Assembly (NCBI GenBank): GCA_036653735.1 | Contig: JAVVTI010000003.1 | Coordinates: 1-59,120, forward strand | Direction of reading: 5' to 3' | Length of the DNA: 59,120 bases | Source: CAVCAD01 sp036653735 | Lineage (GTDB): Bacteria; Bacillota_I; Bacilli_A; RF39; UBA660 | Part shown: piece after piece, positions 38,820 to 48,294 of the stretch | Position numbering within the stretch: the first letter of the stretch is position 1 | How the letters are laid out: every line of letters starts with the position of its first letter | Made by a program: the position numbers and the translations under genes | Notes under the pieces: generated by a model | The model's input: only the letters and a program-made list of their open reading frames with translations | The model's database searches: none | What the model was told of the DNA's origin: nothing

Positions 38820-41021
38820 ATGAAAAAGAAATATGGAAAATATATATTAATTAATTTAGTAGTTTTAATTATAACTGCTATTATTTTAGTACCTACTTTA
38901 AAGCATATTAATTATGGTCTTGATTTAAAGGGAGGCTTTGAAGTTCTTTATTTAGTAGAGAATCTAGATACTAAGAAGAAGGTTAGTGATTCTGAATTAA
39001 AGGCAACATATAAGTCTATTACTAATAGAATTGATACACTTGGTGTAAGTGAGCCTGATATAAGTATAGAAGGAAATAAGATCAGAGTAAAGCTTCCTGG
39101 AGTTAAGAATGAAGAAGAAGCTAGAAATCGTTTAAGTACACCTGCTGTTCTTTCATTTAGAGATTCAAGTGATAATTTACTTATGAATGCAAGTATACTT
39201 AAAAGTCCAGGAGCTAGTGTAGATTACGATGGTAAAATGTCTGCTCCAGTAGTTGCACTTGATATAAAAGATAATAAGACATTTTATAATGTTACTAAGA
39301 AAATAAGTGAGAGTGAAGATAAACTTATTGTAATTTGGCTTGATTTTAAAGAAGGAGTAGATAGTTTTGCTTCTTCTAGAGATAAGTGTGGTACAGATGG
39401 TAATATGAGTTGTATTAGCTCTGCAACTGTTAAAGAAGGATTTATGAATAATGTTTTTATTCAAGGTTCTTTTACTGAAAAACAAGCAAGTAATTTAGTT
39501 GATTTAATTAATAGTGGTTCTCTTCCTACTAAGTTAACAGAGATTAGTAGTAAGAGTGTAGATGCATCTTTTGGTAGTAACACTCTTATTAAAACTGGTT
39601 TAGCTGGTGCTTTAGCAGTATTAATTATTTCTATATTTTTAATTATAAGATATAGAGTAAGTGGATTTATTAGTAGTGTATGTTTAGTCATTTATACAGC
39701 ACTTACATTTGTTATATTCAATGCTATTGATGGAGTATTAACATTACCTGGTATAGCAGCTTTAATACTTGCTGTAGGTATGGGAGTTGACTGTGCTATT
39801 ATATCATTAGAAAGAATTAGAGATGAGCTTAATTCAACTAATGATAACTTAGAAAGAGCATTTATTAATGGTAATAAATCTAGTATTGTTTCTATAATAG
39901 ATGCTAACTTAACTACACTTTTAGCAGCAGTCATCTTATTTATATATGGAGAAAGTACTGTTAAAGGTTTTGCAACTATGTTAATTATTACTATAATTTT
40001 AACTATAATTATTTTAGTTTACTTAAATAGGTTTATGCTTAAAGAAGTAGTTTTAAAGTCTGATATAAGTGCTAAGAAATTTGTAGGCTTTAGAAAGAAA
40101 ACTGTTAATATAGACTTTATAAAAAAGAGTAAAATATTTATTGTTGTCTCATCAATTATAATAGTTATTGGTATCATATTTGTTAGTACCAAGTCACTTA
40201 ATTTTGGAATTGATTTTACAGGTGGAAGTGATATTACTATAAAGAGTACTTTAAAAGTAGATGAAGCAAAAGTAAAAAACACTTTTAAAGATTTTAAAAT
40301 TGTTGAAATGAATAATAAAGATAATGTTTCATATGTAAAGGTAAGTAAAACACTAAATGAAAAAGAAATTAAAAATATAAAAAGTGATCTTAAAGATTAT
40401 GATGTAGAAATTAATGTAATAAGTAATCTAGTTAAAAAAGATTTAACTAAAAATGCTATTATATCTTTAGTTCTAGCATGTATTGGAATAGTTATATATG
40501 TTGCATTTCGTTTTTCAATGAATTATGGCTTAACAGGAGTTCTTATGTTACTTCATGATGTTCTAGTAGTTATAGCAGTTTTTGCTATATCAAGAGTACA
40601 AATTAATTTTGTATTTATAGCATCTTTACTTACTATTATTGGTTATTCTATTAATGATACTATCATAGTATTTGATAGGATTAGATACAATAAGAAGAAG
40701 TTATTTGATAATAAATTAAAAACTAAAGAAGATATGCTTAAGGTAATAAATGTTAGTAGTAATGAAACAATAATAAGAAATATATTAACTACATGTACAA
40801 CGCTACTTACTGTTATAATTCTTTTACTATTTAACATAACTAGTCTTACTTCTTTTAATATAGCAATTATAGTTGGTTTACTTGCAGGAGCTGTATCCTC
40901 TATATTTATAGCACCTTATATACTATATTTATTTGAGAAAAGAAGTTTTAATAAACCAAATAAACCTAAGAAACAAGAAAAACAAGTAACTGAAAAACTT
41001 ATTAAAGGAATTAATAGTTAA
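38820..41021 (+). CDS. secDF: Fused SecDF protein-translocase component
   Basis: Proton-driven accessory of Sec export. The 733-residue protein has the SecD part with GLDLKGGFEVLYLVE and the large external P1 domain (to about residue 245), six membrane helices with AVGMGVDCAIISLERIR, then the SecF part with NFGIDFTGGSDI and IGYSINDTIIVFDRIR and six more helices. SecD-SecF fusion is typical of Bacillota. AGGAG at 38808 lies between an in-frame ATG at 38805 and ATG 38820, so the latter is chosen. It is coupled to comN. Confidence 0.97.
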   Translation: MKKKYGKYILINLVVLIITAIILVPTLKHINYGLDLKGGFEVLYLVENLDTKKKVSDSELKATYKSITNRIDTLGVSEPDISIEGNKIRVKLPGVKNEEEARNRLSTPAVLSFRDSSDNLLMNASILKSPGASVDYDGKMSAPVVALDIKDNKTFYNVTKKISESEDKLIVIWLDFKEGVDSFASSRDKCGTDGNMSCISSATVKEGFMNNVFIQGSFTEKQASNLVDLINSGSLPTKLTEISSKSVDASFGSNTLIKTGLAGALAVLIISIFLIIRYRVSGFISSVCLVIYTALTFVIFNAIDGVLTLPGIAALILAVGMGVDCAIISLERIRDELNSTNDNLERAFINGNKSSIVSIIDANLTTLLAAVILFIYGESTVKGFATMLIITIILTIIILVYLNRFMLKEVVLKSDISAKKFVGFRKKTVNIDFIKKSKIFIVVSSIIIVIGIIFVSTKSLNFGIDFTGGSDITIKSTLKVDEAKVKNTFKDFKIVEMNNKDNVSYVKVSKTLNEKEIKNIKSDLKDYDVEINVISNLVKKDLTKNAIISLVLACIGIVIYVAFRFSMNYGLTGVLMLLHDVLVVIAVFAISRVQINFVFIASLLTIIGYSINDTIIVFDRIRYNKKKLFDNKLKTKEDMLKVINVSSNETIIRNILTTCTTLLTVIILLLFNITSLTSFNIAIIVGLLAGAVSSIFIAPYILYLFEKRSFNKPNKPKKQEKQVTEKLIKGINS

Positions 41022-41024
41022 ATA

Positions 41025-43166
41025 ATGAATGAAGAAAATATAAAAACTTATAAAGATTTACTTGATATTACTTCTTCTTATTTAACAAAAGAAGAAGAAG
41101 AAAAACTGGGCAAATATTATGAAGCTGCCGTTAAAATATATGATGGTATGAAGAGAAAGACTGGTGAAGACTACATAATGCACCCTATTAGGGTAGCTAT
41201 TTCTCTTTCTGAACTTAAAATGGATTATATTACTATTGGTTGTGCATTAATACATGAAGCAATTATATTAGATAAAATGAGTTATGATGATATTTTAAGT
41301 TCTTTTGATAGTGAAAGTGCATTAATAATATCTTGTATTACTAAGATTAGTTTACTTAAAAGAACTTTTACTAAAGATAATAATGAACGTTATAGAAAAA
41401 TAATAGTAGGTCTTGCTGATAATCCTAAAGCTCTTTTTATTAAAATAGCTGATAGACTTGATAATCTAAAGACTGTTTATGTACATGATTTGCAACACCA
41501 AAAAGAAATAATTGCAGAAACTAATGACGTATTTATTCCTATAGCTCACAGATTAGGTATTAAGAAGTTTAAACAAGAGCTTGAGGATTATTGTTTAAGA
41601 AATTCTAATAAAGAAGAATATAAGAGAGTTGTAGAACTAATTAATTCATCTAGAAATGAACTTGAGTATGATCTTAATCTAATGAAAGAAAGTATTATTG
41701 AAGTTTTAAGTGAACATAATATTAGTTTTGATATAACATCAAGGGTAAAAAGTGTTTATGGTATATATAGTAAACTACAAAAAGGAAAGAAGTTTAATGA
41801 AATATATGATCTTTTAGGTATAAGAATACTTGTTAAGAAAACAGAAGAATGCTATTTAATACTAGGTTTATTGCATTCTAAATACCAGTCTATTTCTAAA
41901 AGATTTAAAGATTTTATAGCTAGACCTAAAGGAAATATGTATCAAAGTTTGCATACTACTGTATTTGGTTTTAATGAAAGAATGTATGAAATACAAATAA
42001 GAACCTATGATATGGATCAAATAGCAGAAAATGGAGTAGCATCTCACTGGTCATATAAAGAACATACTAATGGTAAAATTAAGACTAGTGTAGAAGAGAG
42101 ACTAGAGTCTTTTAAAGCTTTAATTGATGTTAATAATGAATCTAATAATATGAATTTCTTTAAGAATCTTAATAATGAACTTAATAAAGAAGAAATGTAT
42201 GTTTTTACTCCTAAAGGAGATGCTTTAGAATTACCTATTGATTCTACTCCAATAGATTTTGCATATAGAATACATACTGAAGTAGGTGATACAACAGTAG
42301 GTGCTATTGTTAATGGAAAGATAGTAAAACTTGACTATAAGCTTCAAGATGGAGACATAGTTAATTTACTTACTGAAAAAGGAAAGAAACCTAATAGGAA
42401 CTGGCTTAAAAGTGTTAAGACTAACTTAGCATATAATAGAATTAAATCTTATTTTAGTCGCCTTGAGAAAGAAAAAATATATAAATGTGGTAAAGAATTA
42501 TTAGAAAAAGAAATAAGAAATCTCAAATATTCAGTTAATGATGCTTTTAAAGAAGATAATATTAAAAAAGTTCTTAAAGAACTTAATATAAATAATATAG
42601 AAGATTTATATTTTGATGTATATACATTAAAATATACATCAAAAGATGTAGTAGATATTATATTTGGTGATAATGATAAAGAAGAAGTTAAGTTTAGATT
42701 TACAGAGCAAGTTATTAAAAATAATAATAAAAATAATGTGATAGTTAGTGGATGTTCTGATTTATTAACTGAGTTTGCTTCTTGCTGTAAACCTATCTAT
42801 GGTGATGAAATAATAGGATATATTACAAAGGGTGAGGGAGTAAAAATACATAGAAAAACATGTAAAAATGTTAATCTTAGTAGTGAAAGAATAGTTGATG
42901 TTTCATGGAATGAAACAAACAATAATAAATATACTACATTATTAAATGTATTTTATGATTTACCAGGAGAAAACATTCTTGATATAGTTACTATTGCTAC
43001 TAAAAATGATATAACAGTACTATCATTTAATTCTAAAACTAATAAAACCGGACAATTTTATGAACTAATATGTAGTGTTAAAAGTATTGATAATCTTAAT
43101 AAATTTATTTTAGAATTAAAGTCTATGAAGTTTATTAATAAAATAGAAAGAAGCGTAGATGAATGA
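41025..43166 (+). CDS. relA: Rel/SpoT-type (p)ppGpp synthetase with degenerate hydrolase site
   Basis: 713 residues with hydrolase, synthetase, TGS and ACT domains in order. The synthetase looks intact: FNEIYDLLGIRILV, RFKDFIARPKGNMYQSLHTTV, EIQIRT. In the hydrolase domain, His53 and His77 remain. The HDxxED motif is changed to HExxIL (Glu78, Ile81, Leu82), so the metal-binding aspartate and both catalytic acids are lost. Predicted behaviour is synthesis of (p)ppGpp without hydrolysis, unlike the usual bifunctional Rel of Bacillota. TGS (about residues 385-445, MYVFTPKGDALELP) and a cysteine/histidine-containing region before the ACT domain are present. dtd overlaps by 4 nt, as in Bacillus. 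Confidence 0.93.
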   Translation: MNEENIKTYKDLLDITSSYLTKEEEEKLGKYYEAAVKIYDGMKRKTGEDYIMHPIRVAISLSELKMDYITIGCALIHEAIILDKMSYDDILSSFDSESALIISCITKISLLKRTFTKDNNERYRKIIVGLADNPKALFIKIADRLDNLKTVYVHDLQHQKEIIAETNDVFIPIAHRLGIKKFKQELEDYCLRNSNKEEYKRVVELINSSRNELEYDLNLMKESIIEVLSEHNISFDITSRVKSVYGIYSKLQKGKKFNEIYDLLGIRILVKKTEECYLILGLLHSKYQSISKRFKDFIARPKGNMYQSLHTTVFGFNERMYEIQIRTYDMDQIAENGVASHWSYKEHTNGKIKTSVEERLESFKALIDVNNESNNMNFFKNLNNELNKEEMYVFTPKGDALELPIDSTPIDFAYRIHTEVGDTTVGAIVNGKIVKLDYKLQDGDIVNLLTEKGKKPNRNWLKSVKTNLAYNRIKSYFSRLEKEKIYKCGKELLEKEIRNLKYSVNDAFKEDNIKKVLKELNINNIEDLYFDVYTLKYTSKDVVDIIFGDNDKEEVKFRFTEQVIKNNNKNNVIVSGCSDLLTEFASCCKPIYGDEIIGYITKGEGVKIHRKTCKNVNLSSERIVDVSWNETNNNKYTTLLNVFYDLPGENILDIVTIATKNDITVLSFNSKTNKTGQFYELICSVKSIDNLNKFILELKSMKFINKIERSVDE

Positions 43167-43609
43167 GAGTTTTATTACAAAGAAGCACCTCTAGTTATGT
43201 TTCTATATCTAATAAAGTAGAAGGAAAAATAGATAAAGGTCTTGTTATATTTGTAGCATTTACTTTAGGTGATAATACTTCTATAATTAATAAGATGGTT
43301 AGTAAGATAATTAATTTAAGAATATTTGATGATGAAAAAGGTCTTATGAATTATTCATTACTTGATACTAATGGAGAAATACTTAGTATAAGTCAGTTTA
43401 CTTTATATAGTAATTGTATAAAGGGTAGAAGACCTTCTTTTGCTTCTGCTCTAGAATATAATAAAGCTAAACTTCTTTATGATGAATTTAATGCTTGTTT
43501 AGTTAAATATAATATAAAAGTATCTCTTGGTAAGTTTGGTTCTAATATGAATGTATCAATTAATAACAGTGGGCCAGTTACTATATTATTAGATAGTGAT
43601 CAAATATAA
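43163..43609 (+). CDS. dtd: D-aminoacyl-tRNA deacylase
   Basis: Hydrolyses D-amino acids from mischarged tRNA. The 148-residue protein has MRVLLQRSTSSYVSI at the start, the active-site motif SQFTLYSN and the C-terminal NSGPVTILLDS (the cross-subunit Gly-Pro motif). This is the normal length. It overlaps rel by 4 nt (ATGA) and precedes mutS by 23 nt. The rel-dtd pairing is conserved in Bacillota. Confidence 0.95.
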   Translation: MRVLLQRSTSSYVSISNKVEGKIDKGLVIFVAFTLGDNTSIINKMVSKIINLRIFDDEKGLMNYSLLDTNGEILSISQFTLYSNCIKGRRPSFASALEYNKAKLLYDEFNACLVKYNIKVSLGKFGSNMNVSINNSGPVTILLDSDQI

Positions 43610-43632
43610 TATAAAAAGTATAAGGAGTATAT

Positions 43633-46152
43633 ATGAAATTAGAAGAAGCTGATATTAATAAGCTAAGCCCTATGATGAAAGAATATGTTAAGACTAAGAA
43701 AGAATATAAAGATATTCTTCTTTTCTATAGACTAGGTGACTTCTATGAACTATTCTTTGAAGATGCATTAATAGTATCACATGAAGATGAAATAACTTTA
43801 ACAGGTAAGAATGCTGGTTTAACAGAAAAAGTTCCTATGTGTGGTGTTCCATATCACGCAGTTGATGGACATATTAGTAATTTAGTATCTAAAGGATATA
43901 AAGTAGCTATATGTGAACAAATGGAAAACCCTAAGACTGCAAAAGGACTTGTAAAAAGAGATGTTGTTAAACTCATTACTCCTGGAACTAATACATGCAC
44001 TGGAGCTGTAGATGAAAGAGATCTTAATTATATAGGATGTATAAGTGATCAGAAGATTAGTTATGCTTTTAGTTACGCAGATTTACTTAGTGGTAAAGTA
44101 TACACTACATATATACCATACGATAATAATAAACTTCTTAGTTACTTAGTTAATCTTAATATAAAAGAAGTAGTACTGCAGGATAATCTAAATACTAAAC
44201 TATTAAATGAACTTAAAAATAATTATAATATATATGTTAGTATATATAATGAAATTAATAAAGATATAGATGATAGTATATTTAAAAATATTAATGATAT
44301 TAAATTAAAACACAATACTTTACTACTATTATCTTATTTAACTAATAATCAAAGAAGAACTCTATCTCATTTTGAAGATGTAGTACTTATTAATAGTGAT
44401 AAATATTTATACTTAGATAAAGAATGTGTAAAGAACCTAGAACTTACTATGACTCTAAGAAGTAAAGATAGACTTTATAGTTTATACTGGTTTTTAGATA
44501 AGACTAAAACTGCTATGGGTAGTAGATGTCTTAAAGGATATTTAATAAGTCCCTTAGTAGATAAAGAAGAAATAACTAAAAGACATAACTTAGTAGAAAA
44601 ACTTATAAATGAATTTATTGTACATAAAGATCTAGAAAATGCTTTATATGAAGTATATGATTTAGAAAGACTATGTGGTAAAGTATCTATGGGTAATGTT
44701 AATGCAAGAGATTTATTACAACTAAAAAATACTTTAAAACAGTTTCCAACTATTAATAAAGCACTTAGTAAAATAAATCTTCCTTTACTAGATGTATTTA
44801 ATAATATTTATGAACTTCTAGATAAGACTATAAATGAAGATGCTGGTTTTACGTTAAAAGATGGTAATATAATAAAATATGGATATAATCAAGAACTTGA
44901 TGACTTAAAAGTTATTAGTAAGAGTAGTAAAGATTTTATTAATACTTTTGAAATAGAAGAAAGACAAAGAACTAAAATTAAATCTCTAAGAGTTGGCTAT
45001 AATAGAGTATTTGGTTATTATATAGAAATTAGTAAAGGCCAAGTAAAAGAACTAAAAGAAGAGTTTAACTATACTAGAATACAAACTATATCTACATGTG
45101 AAAGATATACTACTCCTTTTCTTAAAGAAAAAGAAAATATAATATTAGGAGCAGAAGAAAAGATTAATACTTTAGAATATAATATATTTTGTTCTATAAG
45201 AGATCTTATTAATAATGAAATACATGGGTTACAAAAAGCATCTTCTTATATAGCATATATAGATGTTATGCAAAGTTTTGCTAGGGTATCAAGTGATAAT
45301 AATTTAGTTAAACCTATTATTAATGATGAATTTATACTTAATATAAAAGATGCTTTTCATCCTGTTGTTAAAAAAGTACTAAAAGAAGAATATATTACTA
45401 ATGATATTATTATGAATAAAGATGATAATATATTAATTATAACCGGACCTAATATGTCTGGTAAGAGTACCTATATGAGACAACTTGGAGTACTTGCTAT
45501 AATTAATCAAATAGGATGTTTTGTACCCGCATCTTATGCATCTATTCCTATTTTTGATAAAATATTCACACGTATAGGTGCTTCTGATGACTTAGTAGGT
45601 GGAGAAAGTACTTTTATGGTAGAAATGAAAGAGAGTGCTAACGCTATTAAAAATGCTACAAAGAACTCACTTGTACTATTTGATGAACTAGGAAGAGGAA
45701 CAAGTACATACGATGGAATGAGTTTAGCAGGGGCTATTATTATGTATATTAATACTCATATTAAATGTAAGACATTATTCTCAACACATTATCATGAACT
45801 TACTGATATGGAAAATAATAATGGTATTAAAAATATACATGTAAGTGTATATGAAGAAGATGGTGATGTTAGATTCCTACATAAAATAGAAAATGGTGCT
45901 GTTGATAAAAGCTATGGCATAAATGTTGCTAAATTAGCACAACTTCCTAAAGAAGTTATTAAAAATGCAGAAGAACTTCTAAAGATATATGAAAAAGAAT
46001 CAAATATAAAAGTAAATGCTCAAGTAGCATTTGATTTAGAAACTCAACCAGATGAATTAAGAGAATTTATTAAAAAGATTGATCCCTTAAATTTAACTCC
46101 TATGGAAGCTATAAATATATTATATGAAATAAAAAATAAAAGCGTTTTATAA
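43633..46152 (+). CDS. mutS: DNA mismatch repair protein MutS
   Basis: Recognises mismatches and signals repair. The 839-residue protein has the mismatch-binding Phe-x-Glu context near the N-terminus (LLFYRLGDFYELFFEDA), connector and lever domains, Walker A GPNMSGKST at residues 605-613, Walker B FDELGRGTSTYDG, and STHYHELTDM. A C-terminal helix-turn-helix and a short tail follow. Length is typical (about 850). mutL is not in the window. A terminator hairpin overlaps its stop codon. Confidence 0.97.
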   Translation: MKLEEADINKLSPMMKEYVKTKKEYKDILLFYRLGDFYELFFEDALIVSHEDEITLTGKNAGLTEKVPMCGVPYHAVDGHISNLVSKGYKVAICEQMENPKTAKGLVKRDVVKLITPGTNTCTGAVDERDLNYIGCISDQKISYAFSYADLLSGKVYTTYIPYDNNKLLSYLVNLNIKEVVLQDNLNTKLLNELKNNYNIYVSIYNEINKDIDDSIFKNINDIKLKHNTLLLLSYLTNNQRRTLSHFEDVVLINSDKYLYLDKECVKNLELTMTLRSKDRLYSLYWFLDKTKTAMGSRCLKGYLISPLVDKEEITKRHNLVEKLINEFIVHKDLENALYEVYDLERLCGKVSMGNVNARDLLQLKNTLKQFPTINKALSKINLPLLDVFNNIYELLDKTINEDAGFTLKDGNIIKYGYNQELDDLKVISKSSKDFINTFEIEERQRTKIKSLRVGYNRVFGYYIEISKGQVKELKEEFNYTRIQTISTCERYTTPFLKEKENIILGAEEKINTLEYNIFCSIRDLINNEIHGLQKASSYIAYIDVMQSFARVSSDNNLVKPIINDEFILNIKDAFHPVVKKVLKEEYITNDIIMNKDDNILIITGPNMSGKSTYMRQLGVLAIINQIGCFVPASYASIPIFDKIFTRIGASDDLVGGESTFMVEMKESANAIKNATKNSLVLFDELGRGTSTYDGMSLAGAIIMYINTHIKCKTLFSTHYHELTDMENNNGIKNIHVSVYEEDGDVRFLHKIENGAVDKSYGINVAKLAQLPKEVIKNAEELLKIYEKESNIKVNAQVAFDLETQPDELREFIKKIDPLNLTPMEAINILYEIKNKSVL

Positions 46153-46166
46153 ATGCTTTTATTTTT
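46132..46166. terminator. Bidirectional terminator between mutS and rnhC
   Basis: AAAAATAAAAGC pairs with GCTTTTATTTTT (12 bp) around an 11-nt loop. It overlaps the mutS stop codon. Confidence 0.75.
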
Positions 46167-46174
46167 ATATATAA

Positions 46175-47089
46175 TTATATGATTTTCTCAGTATTCTTAA
46201 AACTTACCTTAGACACCTTACTAAGTATATCCTTACCATACTTAGTAACTAATTCTTTTGCTATTTCATCTACTTTAGTACCTGCTCCTTTAGGAAATTC
46301 TATATTATATTCTTTACTTAACTTATCACATTCTTTTAAAAATATATATCTTGATATAACAGATGCACAAGCTACACTTAGATTTTTATCTTCAGCTTTA
46401 GTTAAAAATGTAATATTAGTTACTTTTTCTATTGAATCTTTTATATATAAATAATAGTTTCTAGGAAGAGCAAACTGATCTACTATTATTTTATGATATG
46501 GATAATTCTTTTCTTTCATTTTATATAGAACTTTATTATGCATAATAGCCTTTACTTTATTCATATTAAAGCCTTTATCATGATACATATTGTAGTCTTT
46601 ATTACTTAGTATTAATGATTCATATGGTATTTTCTTCATTATTATAGGAGCACATGATAAAATCTTTTCATCAGTCATCTTTTTAGAATCACCTATATGC
46701 ATACCTTCTAATAAACTTAAATCTTCTTTCTGTACAAATGTAGCAGTTACTACAATAGGTAGTAAATAATCTCCAGTACCAACTTCATCACTTCCTATAG
46801 CATTAAAATAATAATAGGATTTATCTATTTCTTTTTTCTTTTCCTTAGAATCAGTTATATCAATATCTCTATTATTTAAAAACTTTTCTTGATCCTTCCA
46901 CATAGCAGCATCTACATCAGCACTTATTCCTTGAAACATTACTTTACCTGATTCATAAAGCGTTATTATAGTATCAGATTCATCTGCTTGAAATAAAGCA
47001 TATGGAGGAGTCTTTTCTCTTTTTAAATCCTCATAGTAAGTTATCATTTTTTCTTTAATATTATCACTAACTTTAAATACAATATTCAT
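46175..47089 (-). CDS. rnhC: Ribonuclease HIII
   Basis: Cleaves RNA in RNA-DNA hybrids. The 304-residue protein has an N-terminal TBP-like substrate-binding domain (about residues 1-90) and an RNase H fold with YFNAIGSDEVGTGDYLLP (the Asp-Glu pair of RNase HIII), DSKKMTDEKI, IVDQFA and ASVISRYIFL. The start is ATG 47089 behind GGGATGTG; a longer open frame has no SD. It is divergent from cvpA, and a perfect 21-bp inverted repeat covers the start regions of both. Adjacency to cvpA and trxA resembles the Bacillus rnhC-yshB-trxA region. Confidence 0.95.
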   Translation of the reverse strand: MNIVFKVSDNIKEKMITYYEDLKREKTPPYALFQADESDTIITLYESGKVMFQGISADVDAAMWKDQEKFLNNRDIDITDSKEKKKEIDKSYYYFNAIGSDEVGTGDYLLPIVVTATFVQKEDLSLLEGMHIGDSKKMTDEKILSCAPIIMKKIPYESLILSNKDYNMYHDKGFNMNKVKAIMHNKVLYKMKEKNYPYHKIIVDQFALPRNYYLYIKDSIEKVTNITFLTKAEDKNLSVACASVISRYIFLKECDKLSKEYNIEFPKGAGTKVDEIAKELVTKYGKDILSKVSKVSFKNTEKII

Positions 47090-47195
47090 TTTTATCACAT
47101 CCCTGTATACAATTTTATCATACCTTTTATAAAATAACATTTATTTTTTTAAGATTTTGATATATAATATAAAAGGATGTGATAAAAATGAATAT
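47082..47195. promoter_or_regulatory. Divergent rnhC/cvpA control region with a perfect 21-bp inverted repeat
   Basis: The arms at 47082-47102 and 47175-47195 are exact reverse complements. Each arm holds GGATGTGATAAAAATG plus the next five bases, that is the SD, the start codon and the following codons of each gene. The 72 nt between the arms carry the promoters, with TATAAT-like boxes in both directions (for example TATAAT at 47163-47168 towards cvpA). The identity may reflect duplication by inversion, or selection for a shared regulatory site. Confidence 0.7.
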
Positions 47196-47904
47196 AATTG
47201 ATGCTGTTATAATAATACTTTTTATAGTTGGAGTTTTAGGAGGTATTAAAAGAGGAGCTATTAGAACTACTGTTTCTTTAGTAGGAACTATTGGTATATT
47301 TATTCTTTCTTACTATTTAAAAAATCCACTTGCTAATTTCTTTTATGAATATTTACCATTCTTTAGTTTTGGTGGATACCTTAAAGGAATAATAGTTATA
47401 AATATACTAGTATATGAACTTATTGCTTTTGTATCTTGTTTCTCTATATTATCTATTATTTTAAATATTATACTTAAGTTAAGTGGTATTATAGAAAAAA
47501 TACTTAATATGACTATCATTCTAGGTGCTTTTTCTAAAATAATAGGTGCTGTACTAGGTTTCTTAGTAGCATATGTATATATATTTATTATTCTCTTTGT
47601 ACTTAATCAACCATTCTTTAATATAAAGGATCTTGGTAATAGTAAGATAAGTTCTTATATGCTTAATAATACTTTAGTTTTATCAAATGTTACCTCTAAA
47701 GCAACAAGTACTATAAATGAGATAGTTAAATTAAAAGATGATTATAAGAATTTAAGTACTGAAGAGTATAATTATATGGCTCTTGAAATAATGCTTAAGA
47801 ATAAAATTGTTAATACTAATAATGTTAAAACACTTATAAATAAAGATAAATTACCTATTAAAAATATAGATAATTTAATAGAGAAATATGGAGGAGAAAA
47901 ATGA
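47188..47904 (+). CDS. CvpA family membrane protein
   Basis: 238 residues with about four membrane helices (residues 3-22, 27-46, 66-100, 112-140) and a soluble C-terminal tail. The opening NIIDAVIIILFIVGVLGGIKRGAIR matches the CvpA/YshB family, known from colicin V production and found beside rnhC and mutS2 in Bacilli. Function in Gram-positive cells is unclear, perhaps envelope homeostasis. GTG 47179 lies inside the SD, so ATG 47188 is chosen. It overlaps trxA by 4 nt. Confidence 0.87.
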   Translation: MNIIDAVIIILFIVGVLGGIKRGAIRTTVSLVGTIGIFILSYYLKNPLANFFYEYLPFFSFGGYLKGIIVINILVYELIAFVSCFSILSIILNIILKLSGIIEKILNMTIILGAFSKIIGAVLGFLVAYVYIFIILFVLNQPFFNIKDLGNSKISSYMLNNTLVLSNVTSKATSTINEIVKLKDDYKNLSTEEYNYMALEIMLKNKIVNTNNVKTLINKDKLPIKNIDNLIEKYGGEK

Positions 47905-48200
47905 AAGTTTTAGATAAGGAAAATTTACTTGATTTAGTTAAGGAAGGAATTCATTTAGTTGATTTTTATGCTCAATGGTGTGGTCCTTGTAAGATGTTAA
48001 TGCCTATACTTGAAAGTATTGATAAAAATGTAGATATTATTAAAGTTGATGTAGATATGTTCCCAGAATTAGCAAGTAACTATGGTATTATGAGTATACC
48101 TACACTTATATATTTTAAAGATGGAGAAGTAGTAAAAAAAGTTAATGGTTTTCAAGATAAGAATTCATTTATAAAAGATATAGAAGAAATATCTAAATAG
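47901..48200 (+). CDS. trxA: Thioredoxin
   Basis: General disulfide reductant. 99 residues with VDFYAQWCGPCKML (active-site Cys27 and Cys30) and the cis-proline segment GIMSIPTLIYF. It is coupled to cvpA by ATGA overlap and is the last gene of that operon, followed by a 15-bp hairpin terminator. No signal peptide, so it is cytosolic. Confidence 0.96.
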   Translation: MKVLDKENLLDLVKEGIHLVDFYAQWCGPCKMLMPILESIDKNVDIIKVDVDMFPELASNYGIMSIPTLIYFKDGEVVKKVNGFQDKNSFIKDIEEISK

Positions 48201-48218
48201 TTACATTTTATTATTAAT

Positions 48219-48253
48219 AAAAAACTAAAAAGTATAGACTTTTTAGTTTTTTT
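48219..48253 (+). terminator. Terminator of the cvpA-trxA operon
   Basis: A 15-bp stem (AAAAAACTAAAAAGT with ACTTTTTAGTTTTTT) around ATAG. The right arm ends only 5 nt before the TATAAT (48258-48263) that probably serves the queA operon. Confidence 0.85.
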
Positions 48254-48294
48254 CTAGTATAATATGCCAAAGAAAAAGAAAAGGGGAAATATGT

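Noticed and set aside
39177..40282. Several minus-strand open frames within secDF
   Set aside because: All are shadows of a strongly conserved coding sequence.
48254..48294. A preQ1 riboswitch before the queA operon
   Set aside because: Only about 25 nt remain between the expected TSS and the ATG, too short for the preQ1 aptamer plus expression platform, and no aptamer pattern is visible.
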